A stretch of DNA of 64,000 bases from Bacteroides mediterraneensis (GCF_900128455.1 NZ_LT635783.1:2785520-2849519), one strand, 5' to 3'; counted from the first letter of the stretch, positions 20,148 through 28,961 are shown. Notes: generated by a model from the letters alone, not told the origin. Numbers and translations: made by a program.

Positions 20148-21167
20148 ATGAAAGAAATAGACTGGTCGAATCTATCCTTCGGATACATGAAGACAGATTA
20201 CAATGTACGTTGCTATTACCGCGACGGAAAATGGGGAGAGCTTGAACTCTGCTCAGAAGAAACACTGAACATTCACATGGCTGCCACTTGCCTGCACTAT
20301 GGACAAGAAGCCTTTGAAGGGTTGAAAGCCTATCGGGGAAAAGACGGTAAAATCCGTATCTTCCGCCCGGAAGCCAATGCCGAGCGTTTGCAGAGTACTT
20401 GCCGCGGCATTCTGATGCCGGAACTCCCGACCGAAACATTCTGTGAAGCTGTAAAGAAAGTAGTAAAAGCCAATGAACGCTTCATTCCGCCATACGAAAG
20501 CGGTGCTTCTCTTTATATCCGTCCGCTGCTGATTGGTACAGGTGCACAAGTGGGTGTACATCCAGCCAATGAATACCTTTTCGTCATATTTGTGACTCCG
20601 GTAGGCCCTTACTTCAAAGGTGGGTTTGCTACGAATCCGTATGTCATCATCCGCCAATATGACCGTGCTGCTCCACTGGGAACCGGTACATACAAGGTAG
20701 GCGGTAACTATGCAGCCAGCCTCCGTGCCAACAAAATCGCACACGATGCCGGATATGCCAGTGAGTTCTATCTGGATGCCAAGGAAAAGAAATATATTGA
20801 CGAATGTGGTGCCGCCAACTTCTTTGGTATCAAAAACAACACTTACATCACTCCGTTGTCTACTTCTATTCTGCCTTCCATCACTAACCGCAGCTTGATG
20901 CAGCTGGCTGAAGACATGGGATTGAAAGTAGAACGCCGTCCGATTCCAGAAGAAGAACTGACCACTTTTGAGGAAGCCGGTGCCTGTGGCACAGCCGCCG
21001 TTATCAGTCCTATCGAACGCATTGATGACTTGGAGAATCACAAATCTTACGTAATTGCTAAAGATGGAAAACCAGGTCCTATCAGTGAGAAACTGTACCA
21101 CAAGCTGCGCGCTATCCAATATGGAGACGAAGCTGACCCATACGGATGGGTAACAGTGCTGGATTAA
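20148..21167 (+). CDS. ilvE: Branched-chain amino acid aminotransferase
   Basis: A 339-residue fold-type IV PLP enzyme, the usual size for the long bacterial/eukaryote-like BCAT. The PLP lysine lies in GTYKVGGNYAASL; YIDECGAANFF and GTAAVISPIERI are the other conserved blocks. It interconverts Leu, Ile and Val with their 2-oxo acids using glutamate/2-oxoglutarate. It is monocistronic, with its own terminator, and is the last host gene before the prophage. Confidence 0.95.
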   Translation: MKEIDWSNLSFGYMKTDYNVRCYYRDGKWGELELCSEETLNIHMAATCLHYGQEAFEGLKAYRGKDGKIRIFRPEANAERLQSTCRGILMPELPTETFCEAVKKVVKANERFIPPYESGASLYIRPLLIGTGAQVGVHPANEYLFVIFVTPVGPYFKGGFATNPYVIIRQYDRAAPLGTGTYKVGGNYAASLRANKIAHDAGYASEFYLDAKEKKYIDECGAANFFGIKNNTYITPLSTSILPSITNRSLMQLAEDMGLKVERRPIPEEELTTFEEAGACGTAAVISPIERIDDLENHKSYVIAKDGKPGPISEKLYHKLRAIQYGDEADPYGWVTVLD

Positions 21168-21190
21168 ACAATCACGCAGACAAAATACAC

Positions 21191-21236
21191 AAAAGGTCCG
21201 AAACTTCTCTCACATAGTTTCGGACCTTTTGTTTTT
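21191..21236 (+). terminator. Terminator after ilvE
   Basis: Perfect 15-bp stem (AAAAGGTCCGAAACT and its complement), 10-base loop, followed by GTTTTTA. Confidence 0.85.
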
Positions 21237-21263
21237 ACATTGACTCAAGAATTATTCAAAGCA

Positions 21264-21298
21264 CAAAAAAAGCCACAACTTTTTCAAGTTGTAGCCTT
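21264..21298 (-). terminator. Original host terminator of tRNA-Trp, displaced by the prophage
   Basis: Reading the minus strand out of the 25-bp att repeat: CCA, AAGG, then stem GGCTACAACTT/AAGTTGTGGCT and seven T. This is what followed the tRNA-Trp gene before integration; it now lies nearly 42 kb away. Confidence 0.7.
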
Positions 21299-21299
21299 T

Positions 21300-21324
21300 G
21301 GCACGGGAAGAGAGGCTCGAACTC
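21300..21324. repeat. Prophage attachment core distal to the tRNA
   Basis: 25 bases, GGCACGGGAAGAGAGGCTCG followed by AACTC, identical to 63123-63147. The base before it (21299, T) restores an encoded CCA when read on the minus strand, showing this side joins the original host tRNA 3' flank. Confidence 0.9.
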
Positions 21325-21367
21325 TATGGAAACTTTCTCCCTCCTTCCCCATCTTGATATTCAAGCT

Positions 21368-21382
21368 GTTACGTTTTCGAAT
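21368..21382. promoter_or_regulatory. Candidate integrase arm-type site
   Basis: TTACGTTTTCGAATT, 43 bases inside the att core, nearly matches TTACGTTTTTCGAATT at 63003-63018 next to the integrase. Shared motifs on both inner sides of the att cores are typical of arm-type integrase or excisionase sites. Confidence 0.35.
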
Positions 21383-21394
21383 TATGTGATTATT

Positions 21395-21973
21395 TTATAT
21401 TGTTTGTCCCAAATCCGTCCGACTTTCAGTGGAGTTAACCAGCTGATTCATTTGCTCTAAGAGTAGAATTCTTTTATCTTTCTCTTCAAGCAGACGCTCC
21501 AGCAATTCGATTTTTTCTTTGTACTGCTGCTCATTATCTCCATGAGCTGATGGATAAGCCTTGAAAGGTTTCTCCCGTTCAAAGAACACGTCCATCGACA
21601 CCCCGAAAAAATCCGCCACTTTCTCCAGACGTTTCACGGTGGGATTCCCGTTGACAATCTGAGCCAAAGAAGCATTGGCTTCAGTACCAAGGTATCTTAA
21701 AAGTTCCTTGTTTGTAACCTTCTTATCTAACAATAATTGTTTGATAACATTACCATTATACATTGTATTATCATTTTTATCTCTTTCAAAAAATATATCT
21801 ATAGATGCATTGAAAAAATCAGCAATCTTCTCTAATGTATTGCAGTTAGGAACGTTTGTTCCTTTTATTATATTATCAAGAGTGGCTTTTTGTATATCAG
21901 CATAACGATAAACATCAGCTTTCTTAACCTTCCTCTCTCGTATTAATTGTTCTATGATATATCCTTTGAACAT
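21395..21973 (-). CDS. Double-HTH XRE-family repressor with coiled-coil tail
   Basis: 192 residues with two tandem XRE helix-turn-helix domains (about 1-65, ending SIDIFFERD, and 71-130, ending SMDVFFERE) followed by a Glu/Lys/Leu-rich coiled coil (about 148-182). The two domains look like an internal duplication. Together with the single-HTH gene 7 bases upstream on the same strand, it forms the lysogeny-control unit divergent from the early genes. No LexA-type autocleavage domain is present, so induction must use another route. Confidence 0.8.
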   Translation of the reverse strand: MFKGYIIEQLIRERKVKKADVYRYADIQKATLDNIIKGTNVPNCNTLEKIADFFNASIDIFFERDKNDNTMYNGNVIKQLLLDKKVTNKELLRYLGTEANASLAQIVNGNPTVKRLEKVADFFGVSMDVFFEREKPFKAYPSAHGDNEQQYKEKIELLERLLEEKDKRILLLEQMNQLVNSTESRTDLGQTI

Positions 21974-21980
21974 ACTTGCT

Positions 21981-22331
21981 TTAATTCTTATTTAATAGAA
22001 TTTGTATTGTACGTTCCTTTTCAGACAACAATTCTTTAAGATGTTCAATTTCCCTTTGACACTCGTTCAATCTTATATCTCCTGAAACTAGATTTCCATT
22101 ACCATTTACACTATGACCTATACTTGAATGAGGCATTTTCTCATTATCAAAGAAGTAATCTATTGATACTCCGAAAAATAATGCTATCTTTTCTAATCTC
22201 TTTGAACCTATATCTGAGCCTTTTAAAACGTTTTCTAGAGTTTGCACAGATATACCAACCTTTTCACAGAAACCCTTCTTAGTCAATCTGTTGCTCTCTA
22301 TTAATTCAACTATTCTTTGAGGTACAAGCAT
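21981..22331 (-). CDS. XRE-family repressor with coiled-coil tail
   Basis: 116 residues: one XRE helix-turn-helix (about 1-65, KKGFCEKVGISVQTLENVLKG, ending SIDYFFDNE) and a C-terminal coiled coil (CQREIEHLKELLSEKERTIQ). It shares the domain-linker-coiled-coil plan with the following double-HTH protein, so the two may hetero-oligomerise. It is first in the minus-strand immunity operon, divergent from the early promoter, and is the likeliest primary repressor. Confidence 0.8.
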   Translation of the reverse strand: MLVPQRIVELIESNRLTKKGFCEKVGISVQTLENVLKGSDIGSKRLEKIALFFGVSIDYFFDNEKMPHSSIGHSVNGNGNLVSGDIRLNECQREIEHLKELLSEKERTIQILLNKN

Positions 22332-22359
22332 ATATTATTTAATTTTTAGTCATTCTAAA

Positions 22360-22424
22360 TATCAATAAATATTGAATATACAATAAACAATACTTTGATT
22401 ATTATCAATAAATCTTTAAGTTTG
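22360..22424 (+). promoter_or_regulatory. Early phage promoter with candidate operators
   Basis: TTTG at 22394-22397 and TAAGTTTG at 22417-22424 are separated by exactly 19 bases, a consensus Bacteroides promoter for the rightward early genes. Two identical 11-bp repeats, TATCAATAAAT, lie at 22360-22370 and 22403-22413; the second falls inside the promoter spacer, where a bound repressor would block it. Confidence 0.65.
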
Positions 22425-22485
22425 CACTATAAAATTAATAATTAAATCAATAGCAAATAATATAATCATCTAAAAAGTAACAGAA

Positions 22486-22671
22486 ATGGTAATATCTAAC
22501 TATTATTTATCTCTATCGGGTAAAGTGAAAAGTAAGTTCATTCAAGATGTGATTGAATTGTGCGGAATATCCTACCCTTCTTTCTTCTACAAGATGAGAA
22601 ACAATTCATGGACCAAACTTGAACGCGAAGCGATAGAGAGGTTTATTCAAGAAAATGAGAAATCAAGTTGA
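22486..22671 (+). CDS. Small early phage protein, possible Cro-like HTH
   Basis: 61 residues, first gene right of the early promoter. The sequence (FIQDVIELCGISYPSFFYKMRNN) has the length and spacing of a short helix-turn-helix, and the position opposite the repressors would suit a Cro- or activator-type protein, but this is inference. Its 3' end overlaps the next gene by 17 bases. Confidence 0.6.
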   Translation: MVISNYYLSLSGKVKSKFIQDVIELCGISYPSFFYKMRNNSWTKLEREAIERFIQENEKSS

Positions 22672-23206
22672 GTTCTACAACACGCCATCAGGCTATGTAA
22701 TGTGTGATGACGGCAACTATACGACTCGGCTATCAGAATCCAGCCGGGAAGTAGTGGATGAATTGCTTGATACCATACGAGAGTGTTATTCCGATGCGTA
22801 CCGCGCACTTGAACAATGCTATTCCAAGTCAAGCAAAAATTCCAGATACCAAAAATTCAGAATAGTGAATCGCTTCATACGATGTAATTGTGGAGAACTG
22901 GATACCCAAAAGATAGATTTTATCGACGGGAATATCAATATCGAGCAAGTACATTGTCCTCTGAGAGGTTCCGGTGACTGTCAGTATGAGAATGTGATAT
23001 GCAATCCCAAACGTACATCAGCCCTTACCGTAAGACAGCTACAAATAGCAGCTGCACTAGCCGAAGGACTGACCCCGCAAGAAGTATCAGACAGATTATA
23101 TATCTCAATCCATACGGTACACAATACCATACAGGCAATTAAGGTAAAACTAAACCTCAAAAATACTACCCAGATAATCTCCTGGTACAACAATATGAAT
23201 AAGTAA
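22655..23206 (+). CDS. LuxR/GerE-type HTH regulator
   Basis: 183 residues. The C-terminal 60 residues form a LuxR-type helix-turn-helix (LTVRQLQIAAALAEGLTPQEV, then SIHTVHNTIQAIKVKLN). The N-terminal part contains a cysteine-bearing segment (CNCGELDTQ, CPLRGSGDC) that might bind metal. Genes of this type recur at the start of Bacteroides mobile elements; here it could be the early transcriptional activator. It overlaps the preceding gene, so translation is probably coupled. Confidence 0.75.
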   Translation: MRNQVEFYNTPSGYVMCDDGNYTTRLSESSREVVDELLDTIRECYSDAYRALEQCYSKSSKNSRYQKFRIVNRFIRCNCGELDTQKIDFIDGNINIEQVHCPLRGSGDCQYENVICNPKRTSALTVRQLQIAAALAEGLTPQEVSDRLYISIHTVHNTIQAIKVKLNLKNTTQIISWYNNMNK

Positions 23207-23232
23207 AATATTGATTAGTAGAAAATAAAATT

Positions 23233-23571
23233 ATGGAATACGTCACTTCACCCAACCTAAAATCTCCAATGCTTCTTAACAAATACATAGGATTTACATT
23301 AGAAGAAATGGACCTTGCCGGTGAGATAATAACAAAGGCATTGGAAAAAGAACTGGCTAAAACAAAGAAAAGATATAAGAAATACCTGAGCATACAAGAA
23401 ATCGGAGAAGCCACTACACGTCAGCAGACAATCTTATATAATGTTGAGCAAAGATACAATGAATTGGATACTCTTGTACACGACCTGAAAGGACTGATAG
23501 ATTTGAGCAAAAAACTGAGAGACCCAAATCGATTAAAACCAAACATGGGAGAACAAGGAGGTCACATATGA
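23233..23571 (+). CDS. Early phage protein of unknown function
   Basis: 112 residues, highly charged and helical, with likely coiled-coil stretches (IITKALEKELAKTKKRYKK and YNELDTLVHDLKGLI). No recognised domain. The stop overlaps the next start by 4 bases (ATGA). Confidence 0.7.
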   Translation: MEYVTSPNLKSPMLLNKYIGFTLEEMDLAGEIITKALEKELAKTKKRYKKYLSIQEIGEATTRQQTILYNVEQRYNELDTLVHDLKGLIDLSKKLRDPNRLKPNMGEQGGHI

Positions 23572-23759
23572 AAGAAGGAGATTTGGTCATGGTTTCTGCC
23601 GAAGCCACAGGCTTAGGAGAGCCAATGGAAGCAATTATAGACAAGATAGAAACATTCATGGGACAAACCCTTGTCACGGTTACTTATACACGACCGACCG
23701 CATTATCCGGCCTCGGTGGTTGCTTTGTGGATGTACATATAACCTTAAAAGAATATTGA
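23568..23759 (+). CDS. Small early phage protein
   Basis: 63 residues, beta-rich in appearance (LVMVSAEATG, TLVTVTYTRP). It starts in the ATGA overlap with the preceding gene, with GGAGGTCAC just upstream as a strong ribosome-binding site. Function unknown. Confidence 0.65.
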   Translation: MKEGDLVMVSAEATGLGEPMEAIIDKIETFMGQTLVTVTYTRPTALSGLGGCFVDVHITLKEY

Positions 23760-23762
23760 ATT

Positions 23763-23993
23763 ATGACAAGAAAAAAAGATATAGTAAAACTCAATAAACT
23801 GCACCTGATTAAACGTAGAAGGATGCAAAAGTTTCATGCTAGGAAATATATTAGACTATGCAAGAACTATGGAGGGAATCAAGAATCAATACGATGTCTT
23901 CAAATGTTTGTGTCAATTAAATATTTAAATCTCGATTCTGAATTAAGAAGATGTGTTGGCACTTATAAAATCAGATTTCAGGAAAAAAAATAA
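23763..23993 (+). CDS. Small basic early phage protein
   Basis: 76 residues, very rich in Lys and Arg in the N-terminal half (KLNKLHLIKRRRMQKFHARK), suggesting nucleic-acid binding. It starts 3 bases after the previous stop. No family recognised. Confidence 0.6.
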   Translation: MTRKKDIVKLNKLHLIKRRRMQKFHARKYIRLCKNYGGNQESIRCLQMFVSIKYLNLDSELRRCVGTYKIRFQEKK

Positions 23994-24023
23994 AAATTAT
24001 TATGCAGATTAGACAGTGGTATT

Positions 24024-24278
24024 ATGGGAAACATGAAATTACACAAAATGGAAGAATGGGAATCCGTCTTCCATACAAAACAAATTGAGCACGTCTATTA
24101 CACTTCTGACATGCTGGTACGTAAGGTGACCGGTTACATCATAATATGCCGAAAATCGTTGAACAACGGTATCTCAAAAAATACCCCCAGACGAAAACGA
24201 GTCCGATGGGATGGCTATGGACGTTGTTACAACATCAACAACAATACCCGTCTGCGTGACCACGACATACACTTCTAA
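24024..24278 (+). CDS. Small basic early phage protein
   Basis: 84 residues, basic, ending in a conserved-looking WDGYGRCYNINNNTRLRDHD segment. A second in-frame ATG lies at 24033. Similar short proteins occur beside primase genes in Bacteroides prophages, but I assign no function. Confidence 0.55.
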   Translation: MGNMKLHKMEEWESVFHTKQIEHVYYTSDMLVRKVTGYIIICRKSLNNGISKNTPRRKRVRWDGYGRCYNINNNTRLRDHDIHF

Positions 24279-24294
24279 TCTATCTTTTATAAAG

Positions 24295-24319
24295 CCGGCA
24301 AATGCCTGATATTTGCCGG
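24295..24319. other. Perfect hairpin upstream of the primase gene
   Basis: CCGGCAAAT and ATTTGCCGG, 9 bp each, 7-base loop. No T-run follows, so an attenuator or operator is as likely as a terminator. Confidence 0.45.
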
Positions 24320-24339
24320 TATCCAAAACACTCTAAAAC

Positions 24340-27300
24340 ATGATTTCCAACTCAGACATAGAAAAGATTCTTGACCGTGCCGACATAGTAGACGTAGTAG
24401 GACAATTTGTCCAGCTGCAACGGTCCGGAGTCAGATACAAGGCATGCTGTCCGTTCCATCAGGAAGACACCCCTTCCTTCATGGTAGACCAGGCACGCGG
24501 CTTATGGTACTGCTTCGGTGCTTGCAAAGAAGGTGGCAACGTCATTAAGTTTGTGGAGAAAATAAATAACATGAACTTCCCAGAGGCATGTCACTGGCTG
24601 GCCGACAAATACGGTATCGATATAGAAGACAAGAAAGAAGAGAAAAATCCGGAAGAGCTAAAGGCAATTCGCAAACGTGCGTCCATGTTCGCAATAAATG
24701 AATTTGCGGCTCAATACTTTCTTGCGAACCTGCAAAAAACAGAAGCTGACGCCGCACGGGCCAAAATCAAACAGAGATGGGGTGAGCAATATCCTCAGGA
24801 GCAGGGTATCGGTTATGCACTTCCTTCCTGGTCCGCTTTTGCAGACGCAGCCATCAAGGCCGGATACTCTGCCGACCTGATGGTAGAGTGCGGACTGATC
24901 CGGAAGCGCAAGGAGGGTGACGGGTACTATGATTTCTATCGTGACCGTATCATGATACCCATCCGCGACCGGTTCCGGAACATCATCGGGTGGACTGCCC
25001 GCGACATGAGCGAAGTGGATGGCACTCCCAAATACCTCAATTCTTGCCAAAGCGATATATATGACAAGTCCGACAGCATATTCGGTATTGACAACGCCAT
25101 CAGACAGGCTGCCAAAGAAGAAAAGTTTTATTGTGTGGAAGGTGCCCCCGATGTAATGCGCCTGCAATCCATCGGAATAAACAACACCATTGCCTCACTG
25201 GGTGCTGCCTGGACAAAGAAACAGTTCTACCAGATTAAAAGGTATGCCACTTCCCTTTGCTTTCTTCCGGACGCGGACGCCATCAAACCAGGCGAACAAT
25301 ACGGTACCGGAATAGCAGCCGTCATCAAGTCCGGCCAACTGGCTATGGAGTGCGGTTTCTCCGTATCCGTAAAGGAGATTCCCTGTGGTGAAGGAAATAC
25401 GAAAAATGATCCGGACTCTTACTGCACCAGCCGTACCAAGTTCAAAGACCTTGACGAAGTAGATTTCATCACTTGGTATGCCGGATATGCCTTCAAGGCT
25501 GACGGTTCCACCGAAGACAAAAGTTCAGCCGTATCCAAGATTGCCCAGATGGTGGCCATGGTTGGCGATGAAGTCACAGAACAAATGTACCTGGAGCAGC
25601 TGAAGAAAATCTATAACCATAAGAATCTTTGGCTGACGGCCATCAACCGTGAAAAGAAGAAAATTTCCGAATCCAGGGCAGACAAGACACAGACCATCAA
25701 CCGGGATTTGCTGGCCAAATATGGGTTCTTTGAGTCCAACAACTGTTATTACTCGACCAACGACGGGAAAGAATATCAGTGGTCAAACTTCGTGATGCAA
25801 CCGATGTTTCACATCAAGGACTCTCTTAACCCCAAACGACTGTACCGCATCAAGAACCAGAACCGCCAGGAGGAAATCGTGGAGATGAAGCAGGAAGACC
25901 TGGTGTCGTTATCAAAGTTCAAACAGAAGGTCGAAGGACTGGGTAACTATATCTGGCTGGCTACCGAAAAAGAAATGACACGCCTGAAGATGTATCTCTA
26001 TGAACAGACGGAAACCGCAGTGGAGATTACCCAGTTAGGGTGGCAGCGTAAAGGATTCTATGCGTTCGGCAATGGAGTATTTGACACCGAATGGCACCCG
26101 GTAGATGATTATGGCATCGTTCGCCTGGGCGATAAAGGAAACTACTACCTTCCGGCCTCCAGTCTGATTTACCGGGACGATGACAAGCTGTTCCAGTTCG
26201 AACGACGATTTGTCCACCTGAACTACTCCGGCATCTCCATGAGAGACTACTTTTCCAAGCTGGTAGGAGTTTTCGGAGATAATGCAAAAGTGGGTATCTG
26301 CTTCCTCCTGGCCACATTGTTCCGCGATGTGATTACCGGTTATACCAAGAGCTTCCCCATCCTGAACCTGTTCGGGCCGAAAGGTTCAGGAAAGTCAGAG
26401 CTCGGTCACAGCCTGATGTCCTTGTTCATTATCGACAACACACCTCCCAACATTCAGAATGCCACTATCCCGGCACTGGCCGAGCTGGTAGCACAATGTT
26501 CAAACGCCCTGGTACATATTGATGAGTTTAAAAATAACATTGACATCGACAAACGCGAATACTTGAAAGGTTTATGGGATGGAGCCGGGCGCAGCCGTAT
26601 CAACATGGACAGAGACAAGAAGCGTGAGATAACAGCCGTTGACTCAGGAGTCATCCTTTCCGGACAGGAGATGGCAACAGCTGATATAGCTCTCTTCAGT
26701 AGACTTATATTCCTGACGTTTTCCAAATCAGAATTTACCGATGCGGAAAAGAAACGATACAGCGAACTGGTAGACATTCGCAAACGAGGCCTGTCACACC
26801 TGACCCTTCAGATATTGCGTCATCGGGCCAAGATGGAGCAACAGTTCGTCAGCAACTTTCATTCCTGTTTGTCAGACATTATTGAAGGACTGGGGGCGGA
26901 GAAAGTGGAAGACCGAATCTTGCGTAACTGGATCATACCGCTGGCAGCCTTCAGAACGCTCGAGGGTGTACTTGACTTGCCGTTTTCATACCAGGATATT
27001 TGCAAGGTTACACTGGATGGCATAGTCCGTCAGAACGCAGAATGTAAAAGCAACAATGAACTGGCCAACTTTTGGAATGTGGTATCTTATCTGCAGCAGG
27101 ATGGTGAGATATTTATCGAAGGTGACTACCGTATAGAATATGTCAATAAGTTCAAAAGCAACCTGATAAAGATCGAGCAGCAGTACCAGGAACCCAAGGC
27201 CATCCTGATGATGCGCAAGAACCGCATCTTCATGCTGTATAAAAAGTTCGGCAAGCAAGTTGGCGATTCAATTCTTCCGGAAGGCTCGCTGGTGTACTAC

Positions 27301-27540
27301 CTGGAGAACTCCAAGGAATACATGGGTAAAAAGAACTCAGTCCGGTTCAAAAACATACAGCGTGGTGTGGAAGTTCAGAAAATAGAAACGACTCCCACTG
27401 GAGGAATATCCTACAAAAAGACCTCGACACCGGACATTGCCCTGTGTTTCGATTACAAGATGATTAAGGATACTTATAATATTAACCTCGAGGTAGAGGT
27501 GGAAGGCAATGAGACCACAAGTGATGATTTAGATGAGTAA
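24340..27540 (+). CDS. Phage primase-helicase with CHC2 zinc finger
   Basis: 1066 residues. The N-terminus is a DnaG-type zinc finger (C37, H40, C58, C62; CPFHQEDTPSF and CFGACKEGG), followed by a primase/Toprim-like region (RDRIMIPIRDRFRNIIGWTA; FYCVEGAPDVMRL; SLCFLPDADAIKPG). The C-terminal half is a P-loop ATPase with Walker A GPKGSGKS (679-686) and a Walker B-like LVHIDEF near 725-730. It should prime and unwind phage DNA. The iteron array just downstream (27559-27875) is the likely site where it or a partner acts. Confidence 0.85.
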   Translation: MISNSDIEKILDRADIVDVVGQFVQLQRSGVRYKACCPFHQEDTPSFMVDQARGLWYCFGACKEGGNVIKFVEKINNMNFPEACHWLADKYGIDIEDKKEEKNPEELKAIRKRASMFAINEFAAQYFLANLQKTEADAARAKIKQRWGEQYPQEQGIGYALPSWSAFADAAIKAGYSADLMVECGLIRKRKEGDGYYDFYRDRIMIPIRDRFRNIIGWTARDMSEVDGTPKYLNSCQSDIYDKSDSIFGIDNAIRQAAKEEKFYCVEGAPDVMRLQSIGINNTIASLGAAWTKKQFYQIKRYATSLCFLPDADAIKPGEQYGTGIAAVIKSGQLAMECGFSVSVKEIPCGEGNTKNDPDSYCTSRTKFKDLDEVDFITWYAGYAFKADGSTEDKSSAVSKIAQMVAMVGDEVTEQMYLEQLKKIYNHKNLWLTAINREKKKISESRADKTQTINRDLLAKYGFFESNNCYYSTNDGKEYQWSNFVMQPMFHIKDSLNPKRLYRIKNQNRQEEIVEMKQEDLVSLSKFKQKVEGLGNYIWLATEKEMTRLKMYLYEQTETAVEITQLGWQRKGFYAFGNGVFDTEWHPVDDYGIVRLGDKGNYYLPASSLIYRDDDKLFQFERRFVHLNYSGISMRDYFSKLVGVFGDNAKVGICFLLATLFRDVITGYTKSFPILNLFGPKGSGKSELGHSLMSLFIIDNTPPNIQNATIPALAELVAQCSNALVHIDEFKNNIDIDKREYLKGLWDGAGRSRINMDRDKKREITAVDSGVILSGQEMATADIALFSRLIFLTFSKSEFTDAEKKRYSELVDIRKRGLSHLTLQILRHRAKMEQQFVSNFHSCLSDIIEGLGAEKVEDRILRNWIIPLAAFRTLEGVLDLPFSYQDICKVTLDGIVRQNAECKSNNELANFWNVVSYLQQDGEIFIEGDYRIEYVNKFKSNLIKIEQQYQEPKAILMMRKNRIFMLYKKFGKQVGDSILPEGSLVYYLENSKEYMGKKNSVRFKNIQRGVEVQKIETTPTGGISYKKTSTPDIALCFDYKMIKDTYNINLEVEVEGNETTSDDLDE

Positions 27541-27558
27541 TAAAAATGGTTTTAGAGT

Positions 27559-27875
27559 TGTAGAAAGGCGTGGCGTCGTGAGGACGCTGCGTCTTTTTTA
27601 TATGCCCGGAGCAGTACTCACCCTTTTTCAAATGGGGTGAAAAAGGCTTCTACACTTTCTACACCTTCTACAATGTTAATAATGAGATATTTATATATTC
27701 TACATACATTCTACAAACCTTCTACAAAATTCTACAAAATGCTGTTTTTGTTAAAACCTTCTACAAATTACTTCATTTTCTACATAATTTCTACAATTGT
27801 AGAAGCCTTATAAAATTATAAACTATTGATTACCAGTATATTTTATTTTCTGTAGAAAGTGTAGAAGGCGTAGAA
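27559..27875. repeat. Iteron array, probable phage replication origin
   Basis: About fourteen copies of TTCTACA or its complement in 317 bases. Plus-orientation copies begin at 27648, 27657, 27666 (9-bp period), 27698, 27709, 27720, 27730 (10-11-bp period), 27759, 27778 and 27789. The last forms a perfect palindrome TTCTACAATTGTAGAA (27789-27804). Inverted copies lie at 27559, 27851, 27860 and 27869 (again a 9-bp period; the last has one mismatch). The sequence between is very AT-rich. The 453-base gap between primase and next gene holds this array and the terminator at 27568-27600, and no convincing gene. Confidence 0.65.
27568..27600 (+). terminator. Terminator after the primase gene
   Basis: Stem GCGTGGCGTC/GACGCTGCGT with G-T pairs, loop GTGAG, then six T. 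A sequence-diverged hairpin of the same design follows the 79-residue protein gene at 46643-46678. Confidence 0.6.
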
Positions 27876-27993
27876 GGCAAAAAGTATGTCATATCTGGAA
27901 ATATACTTTTTGCTTTTGGAGCAGATTAATGACAAATTTATTTATCTAAAAAGTAATATATATATTATATTTATAATAAATAATCAATTCATT

Positions 27994-28476
27994 ATGAGCC
28001 ACATTGTGTTTTATATCAAACTGGAGCCTTATTTAAAGCAATGGCTTCACAATAGCCTGGGAAATCCGGTGGTATTTCCACCGCAGAGTAATGAGAATGC
28101 TGTCATCCGCCGGTTCCTCCGGAAAAGACCACCGGAAGTTCAGCCGGAAATGGCAGAAGACGAATTGACAGCCATCGTCATTCCCGACAGCAAAGCCAAA
28201 CCGCCGCAATATTATAACTACCTGGGCAAAAAAGCCAAGGCAGCTGTAAAGGAGACCATCGAAGACCTGTTCCGGGCGAACCTCTGGAATGAGATGAGCG
28301 ACCTGACTAAGCGCGATTGCGGCCTGAACAAGACCATCGCTGCCTGGTGTGAAATGCACGGCATCGATGACGACTATTCGGAGACTGTCAGACAGAAATA
28401 CTACCGTATGAGGACCAGTTATAGCCGGAGAGGTATCTTTTTAGGTTCTTTAACCAGAAAACACTCGGATGAGTAG
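27994..28476 (+). CDS. Phage protein of unknown function
   Basis: 160 residues from the ATG at 27994 (MSHIVFYIKLEPYLKQW). An upstream ATG at 27886 would add 36 residues rich in Ile, Tyr and Asn from AT-rich spacer and is not preferred. The protein is basic in its C-terminal third and has no membrane segment; the segment RDCGLNKTIAAWCEMHGIDDD looks like a helix-turn-helix, so DNA binding near the origin is possible. Ends in TAG. Confidence 0.65.
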   Translation: MSHIVFYIKLEPYLKQWLHNSLGNPVVFPPQSNENAVIRRFLRKRPPEVQPEMAEDELTAIVIPDSKAKPPQYYNYLGKKAKAAVKETIEDLFRANLWNEMSDLTKRDCGLNKTIAAWCEMHGIDDDYSETVRQKYYRMRTSYSRRGIFLGSLTRKHSDE

Positions 28477-28533
28477 GCCGTTTTTGTACAAACCCAAACA
28501 ACACCGAACACACATAATCCAATAACAAAAATC

Positions 28534-28950
28534 ATGGTACATCTGATTCAGAACATTAGAAAAGTAGAATGCATCGAGGCCTATCACCTTCAGCATTCAG
28601 ACATCATAGCCGACCGGGGAGTATGGCTGAATGTCTACCAGCAATTCAGCCCAATTTCGACCATCGGGCTGAGTTCAGTCGAGATTTCCGACAAAATCGA
28701 GAACAAACAACGCATTTTCACCACCAAACTCACCATGTTCCGGTCAAAGAAGCTGCTACCTGGTGCCAAAAAGTTCTGCTTCAAGGTAACAACCGTCACC
28801 GGCTCCCAGTTCCTGATTGGTTCATCCGAAAAACCTTACCCCGTCATACAAAACGAAGAGACTTTTCCGTCCGCAGCCAGTGGACGGGCAGGTGTTACCG
28901 TCACAGTAACCCTGACCTCCCCTATTCCAATGCTTGCCATATTAGATTAG
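28534..28950 (+). CDS. Phage protein, probably structural
   Basis: 138 residues, beta-rich, no signal peptide or membrane segment. It lies between the replication genes and the prohead protease and ends in TAG. The C-terminus (AGVTVTVTLTSPIPMLAIL) is strand-like. The family is not recognised. Confidence 0.6.
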   Translation: MVHLIQNIRKVECIEAYHLQHSDIIADRGVWLNVYQQFSPISTIGLSSVEISDKIENKQRIFTTKLTMFRSKKLLPGAKKFCFKVTTVTGSQFLIGSSEKPYPVIQNEETFPSAASGRAGVTVTVTLTSPIPMLAILD

Positions 28951-28961
28951 AGTCTTTTTAT

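Noticed and set aside
27641-27804. CRISPR array
   Set aside because: The TTCTACA copies are 7 bases with 2-30-base gaps; no 25-40-base repeats or regular spacers exist, and no cas genes are present.
27886-27993. Longer start for the 160-residue protein
   Set aside because: The extra 36 residues are Ile/Tyr/Asn-rich translation of AT-rich spacer; the ATG at 27994 begins a normal protein sequence.
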